Assembly: GCA_026075535.2 (NCBI GenBank) | Contig: AP026545.1 | Location: 4,340,001 to 4,404,000 of the forward strand | Direction of reading: 5' to 3' | From: Tricholoma matsutake | Lineage: Eukaryota > Basidiomycota > Agaricomycetes > Agaricales > Tricholomataceae | Length of the DNA: 64,000 nucleotides | Part shown: positions 34,696-47,112 of the stretch, piece after piece | How the letters are laid out: every line of letters starts with the position of its first letter | Position numbering within the stretch: position 1 is the first letter of the stretch | The notes under the pieces: model-generated | The model's input: the letters and a program-made list of their open reading frames with translations, nothing else | Database searches by the model: none | Told to the model about the DNA's origin: nothing | Program-made: the position numbers and the translations under genes

Positions 34696-35864
34696 GGTTG
34701 GCAGTTCAGATTTGTGTGGGAGAGGCTTCGAGGTGGCTGGGTATTAGAGCAAAATGCACAAGCCGTTCTTGAAGGGTTTGAGTGTTTGCAATGTGTTCAA
34801 GTGAAGTTTCACAAGGCATGGAGCAGGGTAAAATGTTGTTGTTGATCCAGAAAACATGTTGAAGACTATGTATTCACATAAAATGAAACTGTTGATCTAG
34901 CTGAACTACTCAAAATCTCACAACGTTGGGAATATTCAAACAAACTAAGAGGGCCTTGAATCAGCCTTCAGAGGTATTGAATTAGGTCAAATTTTGCACC
35001 TTGATCACCAGTTCTATCCAGCACAACACCTTTCTCCCAGAACCATCTCAGCAATGACTATGACTGCGACATTGTAATAAAAGTCAAATGAGGACCTGCA
35101 GTACATAAGAAATCACTAAAAATACAAGAACATTAGAGAATGAAGGAGGCAGCACTGCCGTTTGACATACAAAAAAAAATGAGAACAAACTCATGCCCCT
35201 TGACATGTCAGACTCATGTTGATCTCATCTGACATGAAGCAAACTTTGTCCATTGCATGTCTGGAGGACACAAGATAGGGACTCCTTGATGACATGACAA
35301 TGGGGGAGCACTGGGAAAGGTGGTCGAAGTTGCCAGCTGGACAATGTCAAAGTTTGATGCAGAACGGATAAGAAATGGCTAAGAACCAGCTCTCAGTGGA
35401 ACTTGGCTTCTCAGGTCCCACAGCCAAATTGGATTAAAATCTGGTGCATCATCAATCAAACAGGCAGTGTTTCTGATTGAAGCACACCCAGGGGAGCAAT
35501 GACAAAAAGAGTGGGAATGGGATTAAATCCCACTATTGAGTAGATATTTTCTAAATGTGGGATGGAGCCCCTGTTAGTGGGATGGTCTGTGAATAGTGGG
35601 ATTTTGGACAGAGGCTACGGAACCAATTGCAGAGGTTGGCTGGCATTTGGGAGTCACATGACCATCACCACCCACCTCATTGGCAGTCGATGCTGACTTG
35701 ATGGTCGTCACTCAAGGTGCATTTCCTGTACACCTAGACTGTATAACATATGCCTGTACTGCAGGCCTGGGAATATTCAGTTGCTGGGATTTGTAAGGCT
35801 GTATTACTATTATGGTAGCATTGGTATGTCTATTCCAAGTTGACAGTCAACTTTCAGAAACTAG
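34696..35864. other. Transposon flank without gene
   Basis: About 1.2 kb between the pogo-type and MULE-like genes with no supported coding sequence. It has a GGGATTAAATCCCACTATT-type palindromic stretch near 35520-35545. Confidence 0.35.
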
Positions 35865-38800
35865 CTAATAGTATGACATGTTCCAGTCAGTAGGCTGCTC
35901 CAGTGACTGAGCTGGAGTCTCCATATCTATTGTACCAAAGTCCAGATCATGAACATCTGCAAATGAGAAGTCAATATCAAGCAAAGCCAAGTCATCCATC
36001 TCATGGGCATCAGCTGCAGTTTCAGGCTCAATGTCAGCTGTTAGAAGATGCCCATCTTCTCCATTCAAGTTGTCTTGGATGAACTCGACTTCCTGAGCAG
36101 TCGGTTCAGGACAGCCTTCTGGACTAGCTACTCCATCAACTCCGAGTTGTGACTCAGAATATGAATCTGCACAGGAACAATTGATTTGCCGCCAACCGTT
36201 TAGATGAGCACCATTCAATCCACCTGTCTTCAATTCCTGTACTTCATCATCAATATCCTTTTGACAACTTCTCCATTTGCGACAGAGTTCCTGCTCTCCT
36301 TTGATATCTATTCCAATTCTGTCCAGCTGCGCTTTAAGATCAGATCATTTGTCAGTCTTGAACACCTCCTGGATGTTCTTCCTTTGTTCTTTGAGTACCT
36401 TCTGCTGACCAAGTGACTCCTTGTTCTGCTCAATGCCAATCTGCCTCTCCTCCTGCAGTTCATTGTACCTAGCCAACTGATCATTCCATACATTTGACTT
36501 TCACAAACCCCATGCTTGTCTCTGTGCTTGAAGAAGCTCTTGTTTATCAGGGCCATTCCACCGGCATGGCATGTTATCACTCTTTTCCATCAGTTCTATT
36601 TCCTTGGCTTTTGCATTGTCCCATTCATGCACCCTGCCAATGGCTGAGTACAGAAAATTATACGATGAGTCAAGGACATACTGGAGGACAGCTGTAAGTA
36701 CTGGAACACCTATTGATGTCTCTGCATTTCTTGCTGCATGAGCTGTCTCTGTGAGATTGCTATGATTGGGTGTCAAATCCCAGCTCTCTTGATCAATAGA
36801 TGATAATAGACGATTGAGTGATGGCAGGTACCACTCATGCTGGATTTTATTCTGGTACCAGTCTATTTCAATGTGAGCAAAACTCACAAATATCCAGAAG
36901 ATAATGGTGTCAATACTTTGGACAGATTCATCATCCACTGAACAACAAAATGCATGCCATTCATCAATTTCTGATTGTGATGCGAGTCCAACAAAGCCTT
37001 TTAACTGTTTAATTACTTCTGCTGAGACTGTGTTGGGAAGGTGATCAATATTGCTAAGATGTTATACATGAGTATTGGCTTTGAATTAAGTTGACGGACA
37101 GGTTTCACTGTACCAATTAAAATGAGTACAGCATGTTTTTATAACATGCAACAAAAGCACGAGAGCATTTCTTGAGCTGATGTTGCTGCTTTCAGGGTTC
37201 TTATATGTCACCAGCCAATCACCTAATCCTAGAATTTGTGCTGCTTCTGCATCAAGGATGATACATCGCAGTGAACCATCAGGAAAAAATGCACACAATT
37301 TTAGGATCGATCCAGTGACTCGGGTAACCATATCTGCAAACTCTGTAGATAACTGCAAGAAGGCTTCACGAGTAGCTCGGTCACAAAATAGAGTTGCGAA
37401 TATAATCCCTACAAATGCATAATAGAGTCAGAAACTTAAACAGTTCACAGGTTTGACATACAGCAATTCAGACGATCCAAAAATCTGACCACGTCCCAAG
37501 CATTGAGTTCTCCAGTGACCCATTTAAAAGTATAGTCAATATAGAGATAAAGGACTATGTGAATGTATCCTGCAAGCAAGGGGTGCATGGTCATGGCTAG
37601 CCGAAAATCATTTTTTATCATCACGGTGTGAATATAGCATTCATGACTTGGTAACTTGGATTCATGCTCAGTCAGTTCATGCATGAGACCTAGAGGGAAG
37701 AACATAAGCCTAGAGTTCAGTGTGTTACATATCACAAAAGATAACTGTACCATCCCAGCCCATTCCTTTTGGATACTCCTTGAGCTTTTCCTCCTGTATC
37801 TTGTCATGAAGTCAATGCTGATTCATATAAGGCAAGCTGTGATCTGCAATGCTGGAGCCATCATAGACAAGGGTGGTGGATGGGGCTAGTTGTTGGTCAA
37901 CAATGAGACTTGGTACTAGATGCAAAGAATCTGAGTCAGCTAACCATTCATCAACTTTGAGACTGTCAGGCCAGTTGTTCCTGCTGCATGGATAGCCTTG
38001 GTAATTTTCTTTTTGTCCTTGAAGCTAGGTTTGGTCCTTGGATGCATGGGATGATTATGTGGGTTGCGCAGGATTATGACTGCCTTGCAAATTTCCTTGT
38101 CAACAGGAACAAAAATGATCATCTCAGTAGGACACTTTCTGCGAATAATTTTTGCAGGTATAATTTTGCCATTGATGACATCCAAGTAAGCTGGTGAAGT
38201 ACATTGTATTTGTGTGGAACAGAATGATTAGGATAACTACGTACAACATTTCTTCAACCCAACCTTTGGATGAACTGTAAGTACACATTTATGGTTGTCT
38301 GTGATCTGTGACAGTAGTTTTCCTCCCAATTCAAAGACATGCTTAAACTAAATCTCATTGACATTCACAGGGATAGCCAGGTAATGATGCTCAAAGTGCT
38401 CAGAGCTCTTCCAGTTGGCACACCCAATAAAATAATGTTTCCCATGCTTTGAAGGTCCCTGCTTGGAATATCAGCTACGGCAGAAGAAATCGATTCCATA
38501 AGTGGAAAATCACATCACTGATCCATTTAAGTACTGGCTTTCCAGTACATTATTTCTTCAGGCAGTTTGAATCCATCACTTGATGATAAAATCTACAAAT
38601 GGTCAGAAAATTATAAATATGATTAGTCTTGAAATACTAAATACCACGACATGATTGCTGATATTGACCTGGCTTCACATTCATTTGCCGAAAGCTCATG
38701 GCTCCATAGTTCTTGCATAGCATTTTCATCAGGCTCAAAATGCTCACAGTCACTGAAGAGAGCAGGATCAATCAGCTGGCAGGTGTCGACACCATTACAG

Positions 38801-39346
38801 GTCAGTTGCACTCACCAACACCATGTTTTTCCATCAGGGTCACCATCATTTAATCCAAAAACATGAGTGTCACCCTGTGCATGGCCCAAGGAGCCACCCC
38901 AAGACTCTTGATCCTAAATTAGTGCTACATAAATGACAGAAACTAAAGAACAAACCTCAGCATGGATATAGGCATCTAAAGATAAAGTTTCACTGGAAGG
39001 TTTGGTAGGTTCATCGCCCATATCCATTACATCTACCAAGTAGGCAACACTCTCAGTCCAAGTTGATGGAATGCTCGTTATCAGCTCAATCTTGTCAACT
39101 TTGAGCTTGGCAGTGATCGCGATACTTTCCTTGGCTCTAGCTGCCTTTGTGTTTGGTTGTTGGGTATGAGGTAGATTCAGGAGGCTCGAGATTAGGTGAG
39201 GAGTCGTGGTTAAGAGGTGGAGTAGGATATGAGAGAGGAATTGGTGTAACATCAGAAATGTGGATCTCAGGAGAAGAGTTTTGTTCCTTTTTGATCTTGG
39301 AATCTGAGCATTGACGCTTTTGTTGCTGATGATCAGTCATAGCCAC
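35865..39346 (-). pseudogene. MULE-like transposase, decayed
   Basis: Read on the minus strand: a basic start (39346), a middle with CNGVDTCQLIDPALFSDCEH (38810) and KIIRRKCPTEMIIFVPVDKE with RNPHNHPMHPRTKPS (38150-38040), a zinc-finger-like or FLYWCH-like DNA-binding part, then a DDE-like core with IDYTFKWVTGELNAWDVV (37560-37500) and RCIILDAEAAQILGLGDWL (37290-37220), a helical region (SWDLTPNHSNLTETAHAARN), a coiled coil (36480-36250) and an acidic tail to 35865. This order fits Mutator-like element transposases of Agaricomycetes; the superfamily call is tentative. It has frameshifts (e.g. near 39160) and stops (e.g. TGA near 38815 and 36343). Confidence 0.5.
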
Positions 39347-39712
39347 TGGAAGTACATTGATGCTTATATCAGAAGATGAGGAATCACAGTCTCCAAGTCA
39401 ACATTTCGAGTATTGGCAAGAGGGTGTCATCATCATCAGATATAAGAATGGGACTACTAGATCGGTTTCCAAAAGATGACCAAGACATGAAGCTAGAAGA
39501 ACGCTGCCAATTGCGATTACTCAGATCAAAGGATCCTCGGAGTGAACTATGACCCCATGATAACAACAAGTCTGAAGAGTTGCAGCTTCCAAAGGTAGTG
39601 GGTATGTTGCCGAGTGAAGATGCATCCAAAGATGCTCATGACTCAGGCTCACAAGTCGTGAGCCTGAGTGTCATGGGTAGAACCAAGTCACATAAGCATT
39701 GAAAGCAACTTC

Positions 39713-40315
39713 TCAAACCCATGTATCAGCACTGTCAAGAGCAAAGAAAGGGTCATCGAGATTCTTCGGGGAAACCATCTGAACAATGATCAGCTTAGTA
39801 TGAATAGCAGAAATGATTGTCAATGGATTAGTACATAGTGCCAGAAAGCCTTGAGTTGTGACAGTGATGCATTGATGACATGATGTATCAGGCATGAATC
39901 TTGCTTCCCATCTGCAACCCAAGTGGTATACAAATGGTACCCCATTGGCATCATCCACTCTTCTGAAAGCTCCATTGAAAAGAATGGGGTGTGCAGTGAA
40001 AGTGCAACCTGCAATGAACATGCCTACTTGCAAAGAGGAATTAGCTGGACACATCAAGAACAACATGAACACATAGCTCACAAAATCCCTATAGTCATGC
40101 ATAGTCATGATCAAAAGTTCTGATGTCTCAAGAGTTTCTGGTGGGTCTGTCATTCTTGTAAAAAGTGTGTGTAGCACTTGAAGAGGATCCCACTCAGGAA
40201 GATAAGAAAGAAGGAGAACCACTGCGAGGCAATTCTCCCTGGATACATTTTTGAAATAGTTTTGATAGGAGGAGCATCCAACCGCTCCCAATGACCAGAG
40301 AGAGGTGGGCATCAA
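39713..40315 (-). CDS. Unassigned 200-residue ORF in the transposon island
   Basis: An uninterrupted frame of 200 codons, notable here because neighbouring element genes are full of stops. It has SLGAVGCSSYQNYFKNVSRE near the start, several hydrophobic helices and a Cys/His-containing end. It begins 5 bp from the left end of the hairpin MITE, so the original 5' end may have been displaced. It lies upstream of, and on the same strand as, the MULE-like gene and may belong to that element or to the retroelement whose LTR lies beyond the MITE. I do not recognise it. Confidence 0.35.
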   Translation of the reverse strand: MMPTSLWSLGAVGCSSYQNYFKNVSRENCLAVVLLLSYLPEWDPLQVLHTLFTRMTDPPETLETSELLIMTMHDYRDFVSYVFMLFLMCPANSSLQVGMFIAGCTFTAHPILFNGAFRRVDDANGVPFVYHLGCRWEARFMPDTSCHQCITVTTQGFLALCTNPLTIISAIHTKLIIVQMVSPKNLDDPFFALDSADTWV

Positions 40316-40321
40316 TGATTA

Positions 40322-40572
40322 GGGATCTGCATGGGTAACCCCCAGGTATTTCGCGCTGTACCCATACCCATGACAGGTTCTACCCGTAAACCCACAGGTC
40401 TTAGGTACAAAATGCACCAAAATCAAGCAAAATGGTCAAGAATTGAGTGACTGTTTTGCTTGATTTTTGGTGTGTTTTGTAGCTCACAGGTAGGACTATT
40501 GTGACACGTACCCATACCCACATGTACCCATACCCGTAACCCGTATGGGTACACAAAACCCATGCAGATCCC
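40322..40572. mobile_element. MITE-like hairpin element with TA target site
   Basis: The ends are inverted copies of GGGATCTGCATGGGT, flanked by TA on both sides (40320-40321 and 40573-40574). Inside, a further inverted pair (GTACAAAATGCACCAAAATC and its near complement) lets most of the 251 bp fold. ACCCATACCC-type repeats fill the rest. TA flanks point to mobilisation by a Tc1/mariner/pogo enzyme. Confidence 0.75.
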
Positions 40573-40687
40573 TATCGATGATCAATATGAACAATGATAC
40601 TACATGGCACACGGGGTTTGAACACCACTGCCGCACCAGCCAGAATCCACTTTGTATCTGATCCCACTATCCGCTGTTCAGCGCCAT

Positions 40688-41251
40688 TGTTACAATTTTC
40701 CTTGTAACTCATAGAACCCGACTGACCCGACTGACCCGACGATCCCCTCCAGACAGGAGGCACTCCATGATTCATGCCTAGGGCATGTCCTTGACACCAG
40801 ACACATGCACAACGCATGCCAACTGCATGCATTCAATCCCCTTCCTGCGGAAGGCACCCTTGATGCATGGTGACTCCATGCACCCAAACCCACTCCCACA
40901 CATGCTGTGCCACAGCACTCCATGACATCGGACACCTCATGCAAGGCATGAGGCCTATTGTTTCTATTCTTACTTGATATGCATCTATCTTTCCGATTGG
41001 ACGATAAGGACCTCCCTCATAGTATAAGTACTGCAACTCGTAGTAGGGATGTCCTTAGTTTAGATCTAGGCATTCTACAGCCTTAACTTGCAACTCACAA
41101 ACTTACTCGAAACCACTAAGGAAGCCCCTTAGTGCATGAACCTGAACGACTCTACGCAGAAGCCCTGCTAGAGTGCACTACCTATCTTATGTCGGATGCT
41201 CCGAGTAAGACTAGTGCCGAACGACTCGTTGAGGAAGCACCTCGTTGAACA
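40688..41251. mobile_element. Candidate LTR (TGTT...AACA), orientation unresolved
   Basis: On the minus strand it opens TGTTCAACGAGG at 41251 and closes TTGTAACA at 40688. One base later comes TGGCGCTGAACAGCGG, which has the TGG start expected of a primer-binding site. A short tandem GTCGGGTCA repeat (three copies) lies near the closing end. Against this orientation, the best TATA box (GTATAAG, about 41022) is on the plus strand. It may be a solo or broken LTR. Confidence 0.4.
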
Positions 41252-41299
41252 ATATCAACTAGATCGAGTGGTTGAGGCTTCACCCTTAACAGCCATCAT

Positions 41300-41405
41300 C
41301 CCACTATTAATTGCCATCATCCCACTATTGATCATTGCAATCCCACTATTGAAAACCTATCCCACTATCCAAAGTCTCCATCCCATTCCCACTATACCAC
41401 TATAC
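41300..41405. repeat. ATCCCACTATT degenerate repeat
   Basis: Five to six irregular copies of ATCCCACTATT in about 100 bp. The same word occurs near 35530 and 40661. Confidence 0.6.
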
Positions 41406-42049
41406 TCATATATACTCCACCCAGGGCTCGAGAATCAGTGCAGGCTGAGCCCTAGGTGTGTTTTATCCATTTTTGCTTTACATATTGCACAGTAGTGTCC
41501 ACATTCTGATATAGAAGCCACTGACCTGGTACCTAGGCTGGCCGACTTCCTGACCGGCCACAGTACATCAATCCATCAAACCCCACATCATGTGCACACC
41601 CTCATGCCTTCTTGTAGAGAGAACCCACATGGTATTTCTACATCAGTAATGTCGGGGTCAACTACACAGCACTACATAGTGCTCTATAGCATCATAGTGT
41701 CATAGCATGGTTCTTTCATTCTGTAGACATCCATAGCACCCTACCTTGTTTACATAGTCTCATACCGCCATTATGTAGTGCTATGTGGTGCTTCGTAGTG
41801 CTCTCTAGACAAGGTTCTATCAGCAAAAATCTATTATTAATCTTACAGCTATTTTATGTTCAATATCTTCAAGACATTAAGAGCAAAACAAAAATCTATT
41901 CCACAATATTATACTACTACTACCTATTACAGTTGTATTGTCTACTGAGAAGTTCATATCTGTCCATTAACAAAACTTACATGACCGACCTGGCACGTTC
42001 CATGGAACGCGTGTCGTTGCACATTGTGCAGCCCATGTCGAGGGTGCAC

Positions 42050-42600
42050 CCACAAACTACCCTACGAGCAGTTGCTCGTAGGCATGGGGGGTGGGTGCTG
42101 TGTCGATCGCCATTGTTACATAGGCTGGGGATTGTCTTGTCTTTGGGTACCTGGTGCTGGTGTTGTTGTCGAGAGCCACCGCTGTCGCGATGAGGCATGC
42201 TGCAGGCTCACAGGTGCTGGTTTTTTGGGGGGTTGGTTGTGATATAGTGCAGAGGTGGGTCCAGGTGGATGCTTACCTGGCTCTCCTGGCACTCGGCCAC
42301 CATGATGCACGCTGCAAGTGGGAACTCGCAAGCATTGGGGCAGGAGCTGGGCCTCATGGCAAACAGTTCCTCTTTTGGGGAGGGTGAGCTGTGATGTGGT
42401 AGGCAATGGGGTTCAGGTGGGTACTTACATGGCTCTTCTGGCACTGAGCCACCACTGATGCACACCGCAAGAGGGACCTCACAGGCATGGGAGCAGGTGC
42501 TGGGCCTCATCATCCCTGGTTTCAGGGGAGGTTAGCTGTGATGTGGCATGGCAATGGGTTCAAGTGGGGGCTTACCTGGCTCTCCTAGCGCTGCTACTTG
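42050..42600. repeat. 153-bp tandem repeats with coding-like frame
   Basis: About three copies; the two best start at 42513 and 42360 on the minus strand, encoding MRPSTCSHACEVPLAVCISG and MRPSSCPNACEFPLAACIM. The period is a multiple of three. Each unit holds an AGGTAAG on the minus strand that looks like a splice donor. The protein is Pro/Cys-rich and unassigned. Confidence 0.6.
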
Positions 42601-44600
42601 GTCTCTGAGACATAAACGAGCCCCACATCCCATTTGGACGGGGAGGGCCATAGATTGGGCATCGTTGGGCATCGTCTTGCATCCGCGTTTGGCGTTATGA
42701 GTAGCTTACATCCTAAAAAGATAAGTGAGGCAATATTTAGATGATAAGAACAAGAAACAAATATAAAAAAACAGCTTACTGAGGGCCCAAACAACATCTA
42801 CCATCGTTTGGGCCTCCCTTGCATCTGAAATACCATGTTTGCCACATGGGCAACACTTTCGGCATGGCGAGTGGTGGTGGAGTGGTAGTAGTCCTGATGG
42901 AGAGAGGAAGGTGGCAGGATCTGATGAGACAATGACAGGGGAATGGACAGAAGGCTAAGCTTGATGGGAACGCTGAGCTCGACAATTTTCTATGAAATTC
43001 AACATACATGTGACTTGACATTAGGGCAGGGTTACTCAACTTAGCACAAAGATCGAAATGAGTTCTCAGAAATGTCAAGCCGGTGATGCCGGCAACAATG
43101 GCAAGAAGTGTGGGAAACAATTTGGCCAGGCAGATTAGTTCCCACGGTTCTTTGTGGTGGAAAAGCAGTGGTTCCTAGAATCTAAAAGGGGTAAATGCTA
43201 GGTAGTGCTATATTGAGCACTGTCGTCGTTATGGGCACTATGGGCACTATGTCATTTGGCGTGTTTGCTATGTGTGCTATAGATTGCCGTGGGAAAACTC
43301 CAACATTGCTGATGTAGCAGCTTAGTGGATGTCACTCTAACAGAAAGTGGATATCATTGGTGGGAGTACATCTGGGGGATCAAGTGCTAGGACAGATGAT
43401 GGCTGTGCAAGCAGAATGTCATCCTTGAAACTAGGGAAATGGACTGCTGTACTTGACCAAAAGAGAGCTCAGGGTACTGTTCAGTGAGGAGAACTGTCTC
43501 CTGCCTTAGAGAGGACATTATTAATCTAGAGAGCTCCTCAGAGCTCTGTCGACATATATTTACGGCTGAGAACCCGCAGAACTGATCGGGACTATCGGGA
43601 ATTTCCAATTACTTTGATGAATAGTCTAATGCCCATACGGACTCGTGATCATATCATTATAATCAGTGCCTCAGTGTCTCCTCCCGACCTCAAAATGCGT
43701 GCCTGATTGGCTACAAACGGCTGGAAATGGTGTCTCTGGCCATTTGGAACCTGTTCTGGCCAGACCGAGAGTAAAATTGGCCGGTGGTTCAACATTTCGA
43801 GCATCATCAGGTTTTGTCCGGAAATTCCCTGGCCTTCCATATTGTCGACCCCAGTTTTGTCTAGAACTGAGCTGACCTTCAGGCTTCAAAACCCATATCT
43901 TTGTCCGGAAAGGTATCACTAGGTCCTGGCTATGCAAGCACAGGCTACATAACAGAATCATTGATAAACGTCACAACGTTTTGATGGTTCAACGTTCAAC
44001 GTTCAGTTGTTCAGCTCAAGCTCTTCCACCTAGGATGATTGATATGCCATGATTGACAGATAAGTGGGCATCGCAGAACTTGAAACACAGGATCCGATAC
44101 ACCACATCAACAACAGACGAAAGAGGAGGTCCAAACAAGAATAACTCGATTCGGCTTTCAAGATAGCAGTACGCCACCGCAGTACATATATCACTGAGTT
44201 CAAACTGAGTTGATCCTGATTCTTATTCGCTTCAAGTTTGTGATCTCCCCTGATCTACATCTCTCCGGCTGCACTTTATTGCCTTTCGCAGCCTTTCGCT
44301 CCTTTTTTTGCCTTCTTTGTTTGCCTTCCCTTCTTGACTTGCACCGGCCATACCTGCCAGTGATTTTTATCTGACTAATGATTCTGTTCATGCAACATTA
44401 TCCAGGATATACACTCTTATTTTTGTGTGGAGTTAAGTACAGCTATATTCCTTGTCACTTGAGTGACTTGTCGATGTGAAACCACCAAGTAATACATACC
44501 TTATAACTAAGTTGGGAATAATTTGATGATATTCTCGACCCTATCCGTCGATGCTTATCATCACTTTCCATCCGTCCCTTGAGCGCCCCGTCACCCGTAT
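42601..44600. other. End of transposon island, no supported gene
   Basis: Short frames only. Around 43660-43960 both strands are open for 60-95 codons, with no recognisable product. From about 44100 the sequence loses transposon character and probably becomes the 5' region of the DUF6533 gene. Confidence 0.35.
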
Positions 44601-44606
44601 GTATCA

Positions 44607-44614
44607 TATATAAA
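44607..44614 (+). promoter_or_regulatory. Possible TATA box of the DUF6533 gene
   Basis: TATATAAA about 65 bp before the candidate ATG at 44679. The position is plausible for a fungal core promoter. Confidence 0.35.
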
Positions 44615-44678
44615 CAAGCCCGTTGACAAAGGACAAGCCTGCAAACGGGATATTGTGACTCCCTGCTTTCCGTGCTTC

Positions 44679-46423
44679 ATGCCTGTAGATGCAGTCAGTC
44701 TGACTCGTGTGGACTTCCTTCGCAAAGACACCGGTGATACCTGCTTCTTGGTAAGCTGGGTGTTCATCTAACTGTGCTTTTTAGTGGCTTGTACAGCGTT
44801 GGTGGTGTACGAATATTGTGATTCCTCTTGATATTCACCCTGCAACAAGTTGTCTAACGTAATGCATTCAAGTTCTACAGTTTGGCAATGAGGTGTGCAA
44901 ATCTATACTTGTTCAGAGTTTAAACAGTTCTTCGAGATAACAGAAGAATCATTTAGGTCGAGTTTTTCTGGGTACGACATAATAGTAATGCTGGCATGGT
45001 CTTCAAGTTGTAATGCCGAAGGTTATCCTTTGTTCTCCAGAAAAAGCGGTGGACGACAGTCAAGGTTTTATTTCTATCGGTCAGACCTATATAAATCCTC
45101 TCCAAGTCATCTGGGTCTTAATGAATGAATGAACAATAGATGCGATATCTAAGTGTTATCGTCTTGGTGTGAGTGTGCCCATCGTTTGGCTGACAGCAGC
45201 AACATTTAAAACTAGGCCAGGACAGAGACTATAGGTGTGTTGCTTCATCATCTAAGTTCAAGCTTTTCCCTACATTGCAATGGAGAACAGTTTACATGCT
45301 GCGAAAACCATCTCATAATGTAAGAATCGTTCTGTTGCTAGTCTTCAGACATTCCTAATACCTTTCTTACTCAGCTGTATGCAAAGCTTGTTCATTTATT
45401 TTTTCGCATTCCTAAAACATAAGGTCTCTTGCATATGGTTTTACAGATGTACGTAGCTTGAACCATTCCATATCACATTTCATCAATAACATCTCAGGTC
45501 GCATCTTTTTCTACTACCTTAACACTGCACATCTTGTTCAAGTACTTTCAACCCACAGTGAGTTCTCTGATGGTCTCCTCATTAGTGAAAGTTCATCACT
45601 TCTAATCTTCTAGCTTTGTTGGCTGCTAGACTCTATGCAATGTACAACTGTAGTCGCAAGATTTTCTCCTACTTGGTAAAATGCTGCCATCCCTTGGCCC
45701 GAAAGATTGCTGATTACGAATGCTTTAGGCAGGACTCATTGTCTCTGAAGCACTGGCCCTAAGTGTCGTCAGCCTCTTTTCAGCTGTAGGTGCTCCACAT
45801 CGCATTGGTAAATGATGCTCCCAATGGAATTCTGTGTTACTTACACTCAACCTGTGTAGTGATGAATGAGCCATCACCAGGTATTTTCTTCTGTACATTG
45901 TTGGAGCCACCCCATAGCCCTCGCTGGTCCGCCTCCTTCTACGCGACGGCATTTCTTTGTGACGGGATTTTGCTTAGTCTGGCTCTTTGGCAGGCGTGGT
46001 TGCATCGTCCGTCTCAAGATGGGGTCGAGTTGATGCATCAGCTGACCAGAGACTCTGCGATCTATTTCTTGATGTGAGTATCAGTATAGTCCGAGCCACC
46101 TGGTTGTACTATCTCTGTGGGTGAACAGGATATTCTGGATATACGTTGTCAGTTTGGCCCTCTGGGTTAATAACCGCGTGAGTTTTTTTCTTATGATTGC
46201 TTTATATCTCTTCATGGAAATTCACTAGCCCGTCATTGCCTTGATGGAAGTTGTTATCCCCTTTTCCTTCGCGCTCCCATGTATTGTTGTGGCTCGCCTC
46301 ATGATCCACATGCGATCGGCACATTATGAAGCCACAGCCAACCCTGACTATCATCTTTCAACTGTCGATTTTGGAGACACCGTAGTGACAGGTAGGAGCG
46401 AAGAACAAGGAGAGTACTACTAG
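44679..46423 (+). CDS. DUF6533-type multi-pass membrane protein
   Basis: Basidiomycete-specific family of unknown function with about seven membrane helices, often expanded in mushrooms. Recognisable parts: ACTALVVYEY (44800), FGNEVEFFWVRHNSNAGMVF (44884-45010, split by an intron), LLAARLYAMYNCSRKI (45615-45670), GLIVSEALALSVVSLFSAV (45730-45785), then after an intron WSASFYATAFLCDG, LTRDSAIYFLM, IFWIYVVSLALWVNN, and MEVVIPFSFALPCIVVARLM with a hydrophilic tail to TAG 46421-46423. The 3' half splices cleanly. The first exon and the exons between 45010 and 45600 do not join in frame in my reading, so the start is uncertain and a damaged copy is possible. Confidence 0.6.
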
Positions 46424-47112
46424 CTTTAAGCAGTAGGATCTACCTATTTGACTATTCGTTCTCGGGGCGGACTGGACTAGCTATTACTAGTCACTGAATG
46501 GTACAGCCTGAGGTTAGCGTTGTAGCGCCTCTTTTACATACTTCGTCTTTCTTTACTCATATAGTACGGCTAGAAATTACGATTTCCTCCTCGCGCTATA
46601 ATGATTTCGATTTTGACAACTGCCAGTGCGAGTTGTATCATTATTGGAATACCAAGGAGTAATTGAAAATTGTGCCGCTTCAGGCTTGTCAATTGTTTCT
46701 GAGGCGTCATGTGCCGTTTTGCTCACAGCCTTTGAGTAAGCAATCAGGACAACCACATGCAAGCTAACAAGGTTTAAGCTAGGTGCATACGGTGTTTAGT
46801 GTTCGGGCTATACGAACTTGCACAGAATGAAGTCCCCAAGTCTCCGAAAGCATTTCACGGCTGGGCCTCAGCCGAGAAAAGCAATGCTGACTCGAATCAG
46901 GTCACCGTTGGTCCATATATAATTCTACGGTCAATGTCAGATAGGTCCAGAAGACTCTCAGCAATGGCCCTCATATGTCCACTTTATTTACTACTCACCA
47001 GGCAAACTCCGCTGATAGTGCAAACCCAATATCAACACTACAACGCTCGTTACACATAATGAAACTAACCTTACTTCCAGCATCCATGTGCCGTCAGCGG
47101 ACGCGCAACACC
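46424..47112. other. Convergent intergenic region
   Basis: Lies between the 3' ends of the DUF6533 gene (+) and the nuclease gene (-). No gene seen; short frames only. Confidence 0.4.

Noticed and set aside
43660..43961. Open frames on both strands
   Set aside because: The two frames overlap each other almost fully and neither has recognisable domains.
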